NCBI RefSeq assembly: GCF_036850765.1
Contig: NC_089490.1
Coordinates: 109,065,074 to 109,129,073 of the forward strand
Direction: 5' to 3'
Source of the DNA: Saccopteryx bilineata
Lineage: Eukaryota; Chordata; Mammalia; Chiroptera; Emballonuridae
Length of the DNA stretch: 64,000 nt
Below the pieces are notes generated by a model that was not told where the DNA came from, did no database searches, and was given only the letters and a program-made list of their open reading frames with translations. The position numbers were made by a program, and so were the translations under genes. Below are positions 11,279 through 23,245 of this stretch, in pieces (position 1 is the first letter of the stretch; the number at the start of each line of letters is the position of its first letter).

Positions 11279-12035
11279 GAAAGACAGCATTCCATGCAGA
11301 GGAAAAAACAAATGAAACAGTCTTGAAGCATGTACATCACACAAAGTTTTCCAGGCTTCCTCTTTACTTCATACAAAGAGGGCACTTCCAGATTTTATAT
11401 CTGTAATAAAAGTGGCTGTTTTTAATATAAGTTGTTAACATTTTTATCTAAAGAGTATCTTGGAACTCATGTATGTATATACTTAATAATTCCAAGGTTT
11501 GCCATAACGAGAACAAATAAGAAAAGTAGGGAACAGGAGAGCATGGCTATAACTCCATGGCTGAGCTGACTTACCATCCCTAGGAATAGTTTTAAATTAA
11601 CATTTCTCAATTAACACATACTTACTGCATGCTTAATATGTTACAGGCATTGTGCTCTTCCCTGGCGGACCCTTGCAAATAACCAGTTTCTGTTTTTAGA
11701 AAAGTCAGAGCACATACTTACTTGCTAAATGAAAATATCCATTTTTTTCTAAAGCAAAATATATATTCTAAAGCACAAGCATTGAAGATAAACTGCTAGT
11801 AAAAACTTGAAATGTTCCAGCCAATTGAACTAGATCCAGAACTTAGAGCTGTTCTCATGCAGTGTACTTAGTGCCCTTTTTGTTAGGACATTGTCTAGAC
11901 ATAATATATGCACCTGTCTCATATCATTAAAAGACAAAAAATGTTATGAATAATTCAAAACATACAGTTATGAAGAAAGAAAAGAATGATGAGCATACAT
12001 ATTAAGGCAAGGGAGGTTAAATAATATAAAATATT
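11279..12035. other. Intergenic DNA, no gene seen
   Basis: No supported feature. A weak MIR-like string (CATACTTACTGCATGCTTAA) lies near 11620. Confidence 0.45.
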
Positions 12036-12049
12036 TGAATTGCATTAAG

Positions 12050-12393
12050 GTTTTTTGTTTTGTTTTGGTTTTTTTACAGAGACAGAGAGAGAGAGTCAGA
12101 GAGAGGGACAGATAGGGACAGACAGCAAAAGAGAGAGATAAGAAGCATCAATCATCAGTTTTTCGTTGCGACACCTTAGTTGTTCATTGATTGCTTTCTC
12201 ATGTGTGCCTTGACCAGGGGCCTTCAGTAGACCGAGTAACTCCTTGCTGGAGCCAGGGACCTTGGTTCCAAGCTGGTGAGCTTTGCCCAAACCAGATAAG
12301 CCCGCGCTCAAGCTGGCAACCTCGGGGTCTTGAACCTGGGTCCTCCACATCCCAGTCCGACGCCCTATCCACTGCACCACCACCTGGTCAGGC
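12050..12393 (-). repeat. tRNA-derived SINE (GGTGGTGCAGTGGATAGGGC type) with target duplication
   Basis: A minus-strand copy of the type seen at 14398-14745. It ends at CCACCTGGTCAGGC, the reverse of its head. The 14-bp duplication TGAATTGCATTAAG is at 12036-12049 and 12394-12407. The A-tail appears as a T-rich stretch with TTTTG units. Confidence 0.92.
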
Positions 12394-12407
12394 TGAATTG
12401 CATTAAG

Positions 12408-13837
12408 TTTTTGATAAAGCATTCTATATGGAAATAATTTCAATTTCAAACCTTTGTTATTTTCAAACAAGAGCAAATTATTTCTTAAATTTTTAAAATT
12501 CAAAGAATATTTAAATCATATTTGCTTTCTTCAAATATATGTAAAATTGCTACACATTTGACAATGAATTTCAGAACTTAAAGTGAATTTAAAGATTACT
12601 TTTTTCTAAACTTGCTTTATAAAGGAACAAAGTCCAGAAGTCTGAAGTAGTTTTGCTAAGCAGTGGTAAAGCAGAAGGTTAGAGCAAATGGCTTACCAGT
12701 GCAGTCTTTTTTTTTTTATGTGCGCACAAATCACCTGAGAATCCTCATAAAGATTCTGATATAATATATCTTGAATGGAGTCTGAGATGCTAAATATCTA
12801 ACAAGCAGCCAATATGACTGGTTATAGGGACCACGGTTTGTGTAGAAAGGTTTTGTACCACCCAGACTGATGTCAGTTAGTATGAACTAAATAATACTAG
12901 ATATTATTCTAGCTTCAAGTGTCTTTAGCAAATAGTTTCCAACAACGATTGATGCAATATAGATTAAATAACTAATACACCAATATTCACTTTGAAATTT
13001 ATACTATATAAAATATCAAAACTTCTTTTACAATTCTCATGAAAAGATACTTTTTAAAAAATCATGTATTGTAGCACACATAAATAAAACTTAACATAAA
13101 ATATTTAGCCGAGAAAACCTATCCACTTTGATTTAGAAAACCCAATTAGAAAAACACTGAATTAGGGACACCAATCATCAGATTAGAAAACAGTGAATTC
13201 TAGAACTTTTATTGAAAGAACTTATCAAACTTTTATTTACAGAATGTATATTAAAATTAAAATTAATGACAATAGAACATTTATAATATAAGTTATAGAA
13301 AATTCAAAGTGTACAATGAATTTGTTGTTAAATAAAAATAAATAATGTAAATTGACCTGCTTTAGTTCCTGTCTGGATCCACCTCCAAAAAGAGATTTTT
13401 TTCTCTTCACACAAAGAAGCTCTGTAAGCTGTGGTGGTCCTGACTTTAGGGATATGAAAGAGAAGTAAGTAATTCTTCATTTAGTGTTCCAAAGAAAGAT
13501 TCCTAAACTTCTGATGGTCATAGCATTTTTATACATTTGCCCAAATAGTTATTGTAAATTTGAGCCTCTGCAAACTAGACATGAAGTCACTCCAAGGTTG
13601 TGAGAAGGTTTCAGGAGAGTTCTAAGCACAATGTCTGTTCTCTCTGATCCAGATATTCCTGTGTGAGCATACAACAACTTCTCACATTGGCAATACAGGT
13701 AATAGCAGATCTTTGTGCATGGAAGAAATAGGAAGGGAAGGGTAAGTAACCACATAGAAGACTCAGGAATATAGAAACATGATACTACAGACTAGCCAAA
13801 AACAAAACTTCCATACTTTGTCAAAAATTCTGCAATA
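12408..13837. other. Intergenic DNA, no gene seen
   Basis: AT-rich; no coding or RNA gene and no repeat family that I recognise with confidence. Confidence 0.5.
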
Positions 13838-14165
13838 GGCCCTGGCTGGTTGGCTCAGAGGTAGAGCATCAGCCCAGTGTGTGGGAATCTTGGGTTTAAT
13901 TCCTGGCCAGGGCACACAGAAGAAGTGTCCTTTCCTTTCTCTCTATCTCTTCCCCTCTCGCAGCCAGGGCTCCATTGGAGCAAAGTTGGCCTGGGTGTGA
14001 AGACAGCTCCATGGCCTCAGGCACTAGAATGACTCCAGTTGCAATGGAGCAACGCCCCAGCTGGGCAGAGCATCGCCCCCTAGTGGGCTTTCTGGATGGA
14101 TCCCAGTCAGGTGCATGCAGGAGTCTGTCTGTCTACCTCCCCCCTTCTCACTTCAGAAAAAAAAA
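13838..14165 (+). repeat. Long tRNA-derived SINE (Rhin-1-like)
   Basis: The head GGCCCTGGCTGGTTGGCTCA carries an A-box, followed by a B-box-like GGGTTTAATTCCTGG and the characteristic body (TCCATTGGAGCAAAG, GGGCAGAGCATCGCCC, GGAGTCTGTCTGTC). It ends CTTCAGAAAAAAAA. Flanks TCTGCAATAG and TCTGCAGTAG are an imperfect target duplication. Confidence 0.92.
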
Positions 14166-14397
14166 GTCTGCAGTAGCATAGATCTTGGGGGATAGATTTA
14201 CCCACAGGAGTTGGAAATCTAGTTACTGTCTATGATTCATACAGATGGATTATATTATCTCATCTTCTAAAATGCTTAAAAGCATATTAACATCTTAAAA
14301 GAATATCATGCCGTATGAATGTTGTTTCAAATCTCTGTTGTAAACTATTAAAAGAGCACATGTAACTTGCAAAAAATATTAATTTTAAATATTATAG

Positions 14398-14745
14398 AGC
14401 CTGACAAGGCGGTGGTGCAGTGGATAGAGTGTCAGATTGGGATGCGGAGGACCCAGGTTCGAGACCCCGAGGTCATCAGCTTGAGCGTGGACTCATCTGG
14501 TTTGAGCAAAGCTTACCAGCTTGGACCCAAGGTTGCTGGCTTGAGCAAGGGATTACTCAGTCTGCTGAAGGCCCACGGTCAAGGCACATATGAGAAAGCA
14601 ATCAATCAACAACCAAGGTATCACAATGAAAAACTGGTGATTGATGCTTCTCATCTCTCTTCGTTCCTGTCTGTCTGTCCCTATCTATCCCTTTCTCTGA
14701 CTCTCTCTCTGTCTCTGTAAAAAAAAAAAAAAAAAAAAAAAAAAA
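14398..14745 (+). repeat. tRNA-derived SINE (GCGGTGGTGCAGTGG type) with long poly(A)
   Basis: The head AGCCTGACAAGGCGGTGGTG is followed by GAGGACCCAGGTTCGAGACC (B box) and GCTTGAGC/GCTTACCAGCTTGG repeats. The body ends CTGACTCTCTCTCTGTCTCT with about 27 A residues. The long pure tail suggests a relatively recent insertion. Confidence 0.92.
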
Positions 14746-15507
14746 GGTATTATAAAAAGCAATAACTCTATTTATTTTTCTTCCTCAGTATGCAGGTATA
14801 CTTTTCTTTTAAGTTCTATGGAAGCTATATTACTTTATAGGACTAATTTTAGCAGGCAAATTAGTACAATTTGAGCTAGACTCTCTGCCCCTAATATCCC
14901 TACAATTGCCTGTGCCTGAAATTCTACTATTTAAGATATCTTTCTTTTGGTTTTAAAGTATTTTTTAGTATATACTCACTTTATATTAAAATAGATATAC
15001 CCCAGATTAATTAACACTTTCATCATTACCATCAGAATAAATTTAAAAGTGACAGAGGAGGTTCTTCAGAGGGGATAAAATGGAATGCGTGGGGTTCTAA
15101 TTTCCTATTTAGTCAGGATTAGCTCACATATTTTCTTCCCAGATGCTGTAAGAATATTTCCTTTTTTGTGAGGTGGTCATTAAGTTTTCTCCACAGAAGA
15201 TATCTTGAATTTCATAGGTCAATAAAATAACAAAACAAAAACTAGAAATATGATTTAAAAAAATAGCTGGTTTTTTTTAAATTTTGCCAAATAAGGAATT
15301 AAAAATGAAAAAATACAACCATATATATTTTTTTACCACTACTCTGGAAAAGAAAGAACATTTGATACCAAATATTCAAAATAATCTAAACTTAGAATGA
15401 AGAACCTAATTTATTGTCAGGTTTTTTTAGTTACCCAAGGATTGATGCAAACTTTGTCAACAACACTAATATCTTATTCTCATGTCATCTTTTGAGAAGC
15501 ATTGTTC
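14746..15507. other. Intergenic DNA, no gene seen
   Basis: No supported feature. Confidence 0.5.
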
Positions 15508-15717
15508 TAGTGGTTCTCAACTGGAGATAATTTGCTCCCCAGGACATTTGACAATGTCTGGAGATATGTTTGGTAGTCTTAACTGGGGGAGGGGTACTAA
15601 CAACTAGAAGTAGAGGTGGTTAGGATTCTGCTAAACATCCTACAACGCATAGAATAGTCTCCACAAAAAGAACTATCTAGTCCCAAATGTCAATAATGCC
15701 AAGATTGAGAAACCCTA
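15508..15717. mobile_element. MER5A-like hAT-Charlie element
   Basis: It begins TAGTGGTTCTCAACTGGAGA and ends near CAAGATTGAGAAACCCT, which are complementary termini. The internal landmarks GGACATTTGACAATGTCTGG, GCTAAACATCCTACAACGCA and CAAATGTCAATAATGCCAAG match MER5A as I remember it. This is an ancient non-autonomous element shared across eutherians. Confidence 0.85.
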
Positions 15718-16542
15718 ATTTAGGAGATCAAAAGAATAAAGAAATTTCTATATTGGAAAGACAGCAGTTCAGGGCAACACTTCTTAGAAAAAGCAACAGT
15801 GTCTTGTTTCCTGGGATTCCATGACTCCACCTAGGGACTTTGACCCATATTTGAAACCACATGGATCTGAGTTGGTTATCATTTAATCCAATACATTCCT
15901 CATTACTCTCTTTTCCCAAGCTAAATTTGCAAGAGAAAAAGTATATGAAACTACCTGGTAGAGTGTCTGGCATGTAGAAAAGCTAAATATATGATTCTTT
16001 TCTTTATTATTCCTTCTAAATCTTTTTTTTTCCCCCTTCTGATAACACTTGAGACCTAGTACGTATTTCAACAAGGAGGTATCATACTTTCAAGGAGGAG
16101 CATTCCTGCTGCTCAGGTCTGTGGTAGCGCTTACGGGCTCCTCCTCCTCCTTGCACGGCTCCTATCAAGGCACTGATCACACTATATTATAACTGGTTTT
16201 GGAAAATGTCTCTACTGTTAGTTTGTAAAATCTCTTACAGTGGGAATCTCATATAACTTGTTAATTACTTGTTGAATTCCTAGTGACTTTTTAAAGGTTT
16301 GGCAAATAGTAACTGTCATTTGTTAAGTGAATGAAAAACTTTTAAACAGATTTTCCTGCTTTTCATATCTTTACTTAGTTAATTACCTGGAAGCCTTTTC
16401 AAGCAATACTTAGGTAATAGGCATTGGCAGGAGTCCAAAACTAGAGGGAAATGATGAGCTCCCATGTGTTATACACAGTTAGCAATTTGGTGACATTACT
16501 TAGGGGTATCCCTGAAAGTTCATGATCACCTATGAATGTGTT
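15718..16542. other. Intergenic DNA, no gene seen
   Basis: No supported feature. A short triplet run CTCCTCCTCCTCC lies near 16140. Confidence 0.5.
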
Positions 16543-16771
16543 GTTGTTTTTTTTATTAAATGAGAGGCAAGGAGGCAGAGAGACTGACTCCCACATCTGC
16601 CCCACCAGGATTCACCGGCAAGCCCCTTATCAGGTGATGCTCTGCCCATTTGGAGCTGTTGCTCCATTGCTTGGCAACCAAGCTATTTTAGCACCTGAAG
16701 CAAGGCCATGGAGTCATCCTCAGCTCCTGATGCCAACTTGCTAGAATCAGTCAAGCCAAGGCTGCATTAGG

Positions 16772-16824
<53 letters not shown>

Positions 16825-16951
16825 GAGAGAAGAGAGAGGAGGAAAGGTAGAAAAGCAGATGGCCACTTCTCCTGTGTGCCCTGACTGGGAATTGAACCTG
16901 GACATCCATATGACAGGCCAACACTCTACCACTGAGCCAAACAGCCAGGAC
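16543..16951 (-). repeat. Long tRNA-derived SINE (Rhin-1-like), minus strand, with GA microsatellite
   Basis: On the plus strand it runs from GGAGGCAGAGAGACTGACTC through AGGTGATGCTCTGCCC and CAAGGCTGCATTAGGGGAAG to CTCTACCACTGAGCCAAACA and GCCAGG, the reverse of the tRNA head. The purine tract at about 16774-16820 is a (GA)n array. Confidence 0.9.
16774..16820. repeat. (GA)n microsatellite inside a SINE
   Basis: An uninterrupted GA array of about 23 units in the purine block of the minus-strand SINE. It mirrors the CT array at 10975-11028 in a sister copy. Confidence 0.95.
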
Positions 16952-17383
16952 CTGATTGTGTTTTCTATGAAATGGCAATTGAGACGGATTATTAAATAAT
17001 GTCATATCTTGTTCCATGCATGTGATAACAGCAATTTAGATTATATACCTAATATTTATCATCAAATGCACAAAGTCAGAGTTAGGAGGAAATTTGGACT
17101 GGCCTCGGGCAAAATGTCAATGTTCAAAATTAAACAATTTTTTTGGCCTCACAGCTTAATAACTTCTTCCAACTTTCATTTATTGCTGCATCATCCAAAC
17201 TATTCAAGTTAATGTGTAATAATAGTCCTAGTCATGAGTACAACATTTTATTAAGGCTTTTGAGTTTTAGATAATAATAAAATTTAAAACTTGATGATTC
17301 TCAAGTGATGCCTCTTTGGTGCAATCTTTTTTTATCTTGCCCTTCTTCAGGTAGAAAACTTTCTAAATTGTATCTTTCTCTAT

Positions 17384-17774
17384 TTTTTTTCTTTCTTTTT
17401 TTTTTTTTTTTTCATTTTTCTGAAGCTGGAAACAGGGAGAGACAGTCAGACAGACTCCCACATGCGCCCGACCGGGATCCACCCGGCACGCCCACCAGGG
17501 GCGATGCTCTGCCCATCCTGGGCGTCGCCATGTTGAGACCAGAGCCACTCTAGCGCCTGAAGCAGAGGCCACAGAGCCATCCCCAGCGCCCGGGGCCATC
17601 TTTGCTCCAATGGAGCCTTGGCTGCGGGAGGGGAAGAGAGAGACAGAGAGGAAAGCGCGGCGGAGGGGTGGAGAAGCAAATGGGTGCTTCTCCTGTGTGC
17701 CCTGGCCGGGAATCGAACCTGGGTCCTCCGCAGGCTAGGCCGACGCTCTACCGCTGAGCCAACCGGCCAGGGCT
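17384..17774 (-). repeat. Long tRNA-derived SINE (Rhin-1-like), minus strand, with target duplication
   Basis: A full-length reverse copy: a T-rich tail, TTTCTGAAGCTGGAAACAGG, GATGCTCTGCCCATCCTGGG, CTCTACCGCTGAGCCAACCG and GCCAGGGC. Flanks share TTGTATCTTTCTCTATT at about 17367 and 17775. The GC-rich, little-diverged body suggests a young copy. Confidence 0.94.
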
Positions 17775-17789
17775 TGTATCTTTCTCTAT

Positions 17790-19110
17790 TATTGCATTTA
17801 CATGGTCCAGAGTTGATGTTGTGCTTATCTCACTGATTATATCACCATTTCTTGCAGAAAATAAACTATATTTTTTTAATTCTAAAGCACATATCAATAA
17901 ATATTGTTGAGCCAGTGAATGCAACTCTTCTGTATTGAGTGGATAATATTAGTTGACATCCAAATGTTTTGTGTGTTTTTTTTGAGGCCACATTTCTCCA
18001 AGGATGGTAACAGAAATTCCCAGGGGGGTGGTGGGTTCAGTAATTAATTACATAATTATGAAAACTACATTATATTTTTATCATTATTACACATCCTTCC
18101 CCTACCTTATTTGTCCTTCCTCCAAAGCTTTTGATAGTTTCTCTAGTAAAGAAAAAAGTTGTCAAACTAAAGATGTCTGAAGTTTTATATTGGGGGTAAC
18201 ATTTAGTAAGACTCCATTTGACATTTGTCTCAATTTGTATGCCTGTCTGTTTGGGTGAAGTAGAGTATTTAGAATTGGTAGTGAATGCTTAGGCCAAAGG
18301 AAATATACACATTGATTCTAAGTGATCTAAGATAAAACTCTAACACTGTTGAACTTTGCCCATTTGAAAAAATAAAAATAATGACTCTGTAAAGCCAGCC
18401 ACATCATAAGTATTGGCTTGGCCTTTCATTGTCCATCTGTTTCTCCCCCGTTACTTTTTGTTTGTTTGTCTCTCATCCACAGGTGGATATTGTGTGATTA
18501 GAAATTTCTTGGCAATTCTCACAATCAATCAGTGTTGCAGGAGATAAACATCTGAGAACAAGAAGGGCGATTTCACTTGTCAAGCAGGTTGTGCCTTTAT
18601 AAGGAAAAGGTGATTTTCCTTTTTAATGGATTACAACATCAGGAACTGAATTGTTTAGTTTAAAATATAATTAACAGTCTTCATATTAGTGGTCTTGGGA
18701 AATACTCTAATTTGTAGTGTTTGCTTAAACATTTCATAAAAGTAAACTAGAAGTTCAAGATGTTCTCAGGAACTGTGAAGTAGATTTTAAATTTCTGACA
18801 CTTGAAGTAGGCTATCATTATTTATGCAGCAGGAAAAATCAAGACAATGTTTCCTTGATGTTTCAAGAATTTGTAAAGCATAGAATGTCAAAATAACATT
18901 TCAAGGCATTGTCTCAGATTCAGCTAAGTGGTGGTAGGAAAATAAACCAATATTGTCTCATACCTGATGAATAATACCCAGCTGGAGGTGCAGAGTAGCA
19001 GCCAGAGCTTCACCAATCTTGCTCTTACCGTTGGCTATCTCCTTTCCTTTTATACTTGTTTTTTCCATATGATTATAGCAATGCCTAGGATATCAAATAT
19101 CACATATATG
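17790..19110. other. Intergenic DNA, no gene seen
   Basis: No supported feature. Confidence 0.5.
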
Positions 19111-19420
19111 GTGTAATGATTCCCAAATCTTTACCCACATCTTCAACTTTTTTCAGACCACCAGATTTATTAGTTCAACTGTCTACTGGGTATCCCACCT
19201 ATATTGCAATGCCGTAAACTCATACTTAACATGCCAAATGTAAATCATCACTTTATCAATGTCAAGTTCACCCTTCTTCTCTTCTTCATCTGCATATCAA
19301 AATCATCTCAAGTTCTAACAATTGGAGTGAAAATATGTTGCTTGATATTGTCATTTTCAAGGCCCTTACCTCTTTAACCTAGGGTAATCTTTGAGCAGAT
19401 TCATACTTCTCTTCTGAAGT
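19110..19420. repeat. Possible ancient interspersed repeat, family not named
   Basis: The CCCAAATCTTTACCCACATC, TCAACTGTCTACTGGGTATC and CTCATACTTAACATGCCAAA strings recall a widespread old mammalian repeat. I cannot place it in a family from sequence alone. Confidence 0.3.
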
Positions 19421-19767
19421 ACAGAGTTAATTATATTCATTACTCTTTAAAATAGCATTCAAACTCTTAATACAAGAAAACCACAACTTTTTATCAGTAG
19501 ACTTATTTAATGTCATTTTATACCTCATTCCTTTCTTCACAAAACTGAACCTACTATTATTTTAAAAACACATACAATATTTTATTATAATCTTATTTTC
19601 TTCAAAAAGCTGTTACTTCAGAAAAATCTCTTCAGCTTCTATTCTACCTGAAGAAAATCACTATCATGTTAATACTGCCAAGTCAAACCCCCTTATTAAA
19701 TTCGTTTTCAACTTTCTCATATAACTTTTTATAACTCTTATTTTATTTTTTATCCTTTTAAAGATTT

Positions 19768-21330
19768 AATTGTATTTATTGGGGTAACACTGGTTAACAT
19801 AATTATATGTTTCAGGTGCCCAATTCTACAACACATCTCTGTACACCATATTGTATATGATCCCAAGTCAAGTCTTTATTCATCACCATTTATCCCCCTT
19901 ATACCATCCTCTACCTCCCAACTCCTGGCAATTACCACAGTGATGTTCATGTTCATGAAGTTTTGGGGGTTTTTTTTGGTCCTTTTTTGCTTAATCCCTC
20001 AATCCTCTTATCCAACTCCCTTTCGCAACTGTCAGTTTGTTCTCTATGTAAGGGTCTGTCTTTATTTTGCTTGTTAGTTTCTTTTGTTTACTAGATTCTA
20101 CATGAATAATATTATATGGTACCTGTCTTTCTCTGTCTAGTTTATTTCATTTAGCATAAAGTTTTCCAGGTTCATCATGCTGTCACAAAAAAAGTGATAT
20201 CACCTTATGTTGTCCATTCATCTACTGATAAAGCACTTGGGCTGTTTCCAGTTCTTGTCTATTGTAAATAACACTGCAATGAACATATGGGTGCATATAT
20301 TTTTCAAATTATTGTTTCAGGCTTCTTAGGGTATATTCCCAGAAGTGGGAACAGTGGGTCAAAAGGCAGTTTCATTTTTAATTTTGGTATAGTTGTTGCA
20401 CCAATCCATATTTCCACCAACAGCACACAAGAGTTTCCTTTTCTCTACACCCTCGCCATCACTTGTTTGTTGATTTATTGATAATAGCCATTCTGACAAT
20501 TGTGAGGTGATATCTCAATATCTCATTGTAGTTTTAATTTGTATTCTCTGATGATTAGTGATGTTGATCATTTTCTCATATGTCTATTGGCTATTTGTAT
20601 ATCTTCTTTCGAAAAGAATCTATTCAGGTCCTTTGCTCATTTTTTAATTGAATTGTTTGTGTGATCTTTATGAATTTTGGATATTAATCCCCTATCATAT
20701 GTATTGGCAAATATGCTCTACTATTCAGTGGATTGTCTTTTCATTTTGTTAATGGTTTCCTTTGTTATGTAAAAAAATTTTAGACTGATATAGTCCCATT
20801 TGTTTATTTTTTCTTTAACTTAAAACAAATACAGTATCTAGAAATAAATTTAACCTAGAATGTTTATGCTATTTAACCAAGAAAGGTTTATGTTTCAAAA
20901 ATTATCACACTGAAGAAAGAAATTGAAGGAGATACAAACAAGTGGAAGCATATATCATGTTCATGAATAGAAAGAATTAACATTATTAAAATGTCCATGA
21001 TATCCAAAGTAATCTATAGATTCAATGTGATTTCTATGAACATACCAATGGTGTATTTCACAGATCTAGAACAGATATTCCAAAAATTTATATGGAACTA
21101 CAAAAGACCCCGAATAGCACAAGGCCATAGCAATCAAAATAACATGGGACTAGCATAAACATAGACATAGATTAATGGAACAGAATAGAGAGTCCTGAAA
21201 TCAACCCACACCTATGTAGTCAGTGAATATTTAACAAAAGCAGCAAGAACATACAATGGAGTAAAGATAGTCTATTCAATAAATGCTGTTTGAAAAAATT
21301 GTACAGATCCATGCAAGAAATGAATCTCAC
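19768..21330 (-). mobile_element. 5'-inverted L1 insertion (3' part minus, 5' part plus)
   Basis: Positions 19768-20815 read on the minus strand as the L1 ORF2 C-terminal region and 3' end (left edge GATTTAATTGTATTTATTGG, the reverse of a common L1 3' terminus). Positions 20816-21330 read on the plus strand as an upstream ORF2 segment (ATTCCAAAAATTTATATGG, AATACAATGG-like blocks, GCAAGAAATGAA). Against L1-A, about 60 codons are missing between the two arms. Opposite-orientation arms with junction loss are the standard outcome of twin priming during L1 integration. No intact ORF remains. Confidence 0.75.
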
Positions 21331-21852
21331 AAATCTTTTTAATGTGATTCCTTTAAGCATTGTTTATAGTCTTAATGGGATAGTCTTTGTATCACATTAC
21401 ATTGCAATTTATGTTTATATATCTTGCTGAGTAATCAATGAAATATTCTAAGAAAAGTTGTCTTACTCATCTATTTACCATCAACCTGATTCAATACTAG
21501 GTCTGCTCCAAGGTACATTCTCACGATGTCCTATAGTTCATTTTCTTCTTTAACACTTTCTATAAAAGTAGTGAAATAATTAATTGTTCAATTGTTTAGT
21601 CTCTGCCTTTCTTGATAGAATAACTCCGACAACTTATATTCACTTCTTCAACCCAACCATCTCCCATAATTCAAGCAGATAATAGGTAAACAATAAATGT
21701 GTATTGAATGAATATATGAAAAAAGTATTTCCATAGCATGGAACACCAATAACCAAATAGTATTGAGTCTGTCAAGTGATCATGATATAATACCTATGTT
21801 CAATTATATATTTCTTTGCTCAGTAGAAACTTACTGAGAATTTAGAAGATAG
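21331..21852. other. Intergenic DNA, no gene seen
   Basis: No supported feature. Confidence 0.5.
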
Positions 21853-22183
21853 TACCATATTTCCCTATGTATAAAATGCATATCTTTTTCAAAAATTTGG
21901 ATTCTAAAAACTGGGTATGTCTTACACAGTGGTTGTAGCATTTCAAATGCCATAGATGGAACTGAGGATGAGGCAATATATGAAGACAGTGATTCGTCAT
22001 TAGACACAAATGAGGACAAGCTAATGGATGAAAGTTTTGACAGTGATGAGAAGTTGTATGAATTATATAATGAATAAAACTTGAGTTCAAAAATTTTTGT
22101 AACAGTTTTTTTTCCAAATTTCAGGCCTCAAAATTAAGGTGCATCTTATACATGGGAGCATCTTATATAGGAGAAATATGGTA
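21853..22183 (+). mobile_element. Pogo/Tc1-mariner-like inverted-repeat element with a residual ORF tail
   Basis: Terminal inverted repeats begin TACCATATTTCCCTATGTAT and end GGAGAAATATGGTA. TA dinucleotides lie at both ends, as for Tc1/mariner TA targets. A second inner GCATCTTATA-type repeat is present on the right. Inside, about 21938-22077 on the plus strand is an open acidic stretch rich in Asp, Glu and Ser (GTEDEAIYEDSDSS to ELYNE) that stops just before a TAAAAC motif. It resembles the acidic C-terminal tail of a transposase left in an internally deleted copy. The family name is not certain. Confidence 0.6.
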
Positions 22184-23023
22184 CCTGACTCCATGTCCCA
22201 TTATTTTTTACATAGGAAAATACCTTACAATTTCAGTGAATTTGTAATTGTTTAAAGAAATTCTTCTCAATCACTATCTTGATGACCCTATGCTCTAATG
22301 CTGTATTTTTCTTATCTGTAAAATAAAAATAAAAAATAAATTTAAAATTGTATTTTCTGAAGATTAAATGAGATACTTTCAATATCAGAATCTAGCACAT
22401 TGTTGCTAATTGTTAAGTACTCAGCAAACATCTTACCTCTTCAATAGTTTACCCTTGCATTCTCTTTATACTCCCTCTCTTCCTCCCTCCCATCCTTTCT
22501 CCTTTCTCTCTTTCTTCTTTACTTTTCTTCTTCCTCCTTCCCTTTACCCTTTTCTCTCCTCCCATCTTTACTACTATAGAAGGCAAACTCTTTTGGGGAA
22601 CTGTGTTTTGCTTATCTCGTTATCTATAGAAACTAGCACTGTTGTTAATAAAAAACAACTACTCAATAAATTTTTTTGGATTCATATCTGAATTTTCTGG
22701 AAAAAGAGCCCATTAACCTCATGACCATATTAACCACATAAGTTGAGTCATTTACAACAAAAAAAAATTCACATTTGGAAAAAGAAAACTATTTTAGAGA
22801 TGCTTTATTACTTTAGACTTATTAGCATTGGAAATAAAGAATTGGTTTCTTTGATTTATAAACAATCTGCCTTATGATGCTGCTTGTCTTGAATGCTGAT
22901 GAAAGTTGTGGGCTTCAGTTGTTTTGAAAGCTAGTGGCTTAATTTATCTTACGACTGTGAAGAGTGGAGTGTGGAGAGTGGTTCTAATAATAAGCCTAAG
23001 GGGCTGAGGGAAAGGTATTGGTC
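22184..23023. other. Intergenic DNA, no gene seen
   Basis: It includes a CT-rich simple stretch at about 22465-22570; otherwise there is no supported feature. It ends in the target site of the downstream L1. Confidence 0.5.
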
Positions 23024-23037
23024 AAAAACAGAGACTA
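23024..23037. repeat. 5' target-site duplication of L1-A
   Basis: AAAAACAGAGACTA recurs exactly at 29219-29232 after the poly(A) tail. The two copies bracket the whole chimeric unit, including the LTR-derived segment. Confidence 0.93.
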
Positions 23038-23245
23038 GGCGCTCTCCGTCAGATTTCTGTCGGAGTTCTCGCTGTTTGGCCAAGCTAGACAATAAAGCTT
23101 TAATGTGTAAATGACGGACCTTGCTCCTGTCTTCCATAATTCGGGTCCCTCCGAATTTGGATTAACATTTGGTGCATGGGCCGGGAAAGCCATCGGACTG
23201 CACAACGGAACTTTATTGTCCAACCCCGGAATTGTTCCAGGCTAG
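23038..23245 (+). repeat. Endogenous retrovirus R-U5 plus primer binding site, fused to L1-A
   Basis: The segment starts GGCGCTCTCCGTCAG, carries AATAAA at 23091-23096 and ends the LTR-like part at AACA (23167). Two bases later, 23170-23187 is TGGTGCATGGGCCGGGAA, the complement of the 3' end of tRNA-Gly with CCA. This order (short R with a poly(A) signal, U5 ending in CA, then a primer binding site) is that of a retroviral genomic RNA 5' end. There is no U3 and no retroviral gene. L1-type sequence (GAGAGAGAGAAGATGGCAGC) begins near 23246. Confidence 0.85.
23170..23187 (+). other. tRNA-Gly-type retroviral primer binding site
   Basis: An 18-base exact complement of the mammalian tRNA-Gly 3' terminus including CCA, as remembered. 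It sits two bases after the CA that closes U5. It is a relic here, because no retroviral genes follow. Confidence 0.85.

Noticed and set aside
23038..23187. Possible solo LTR or provirus
   Set aside because: There is no U3 and no retroviral gene, and the flanking duplication encloses the L1 as well. It is a piece carried by the L1.
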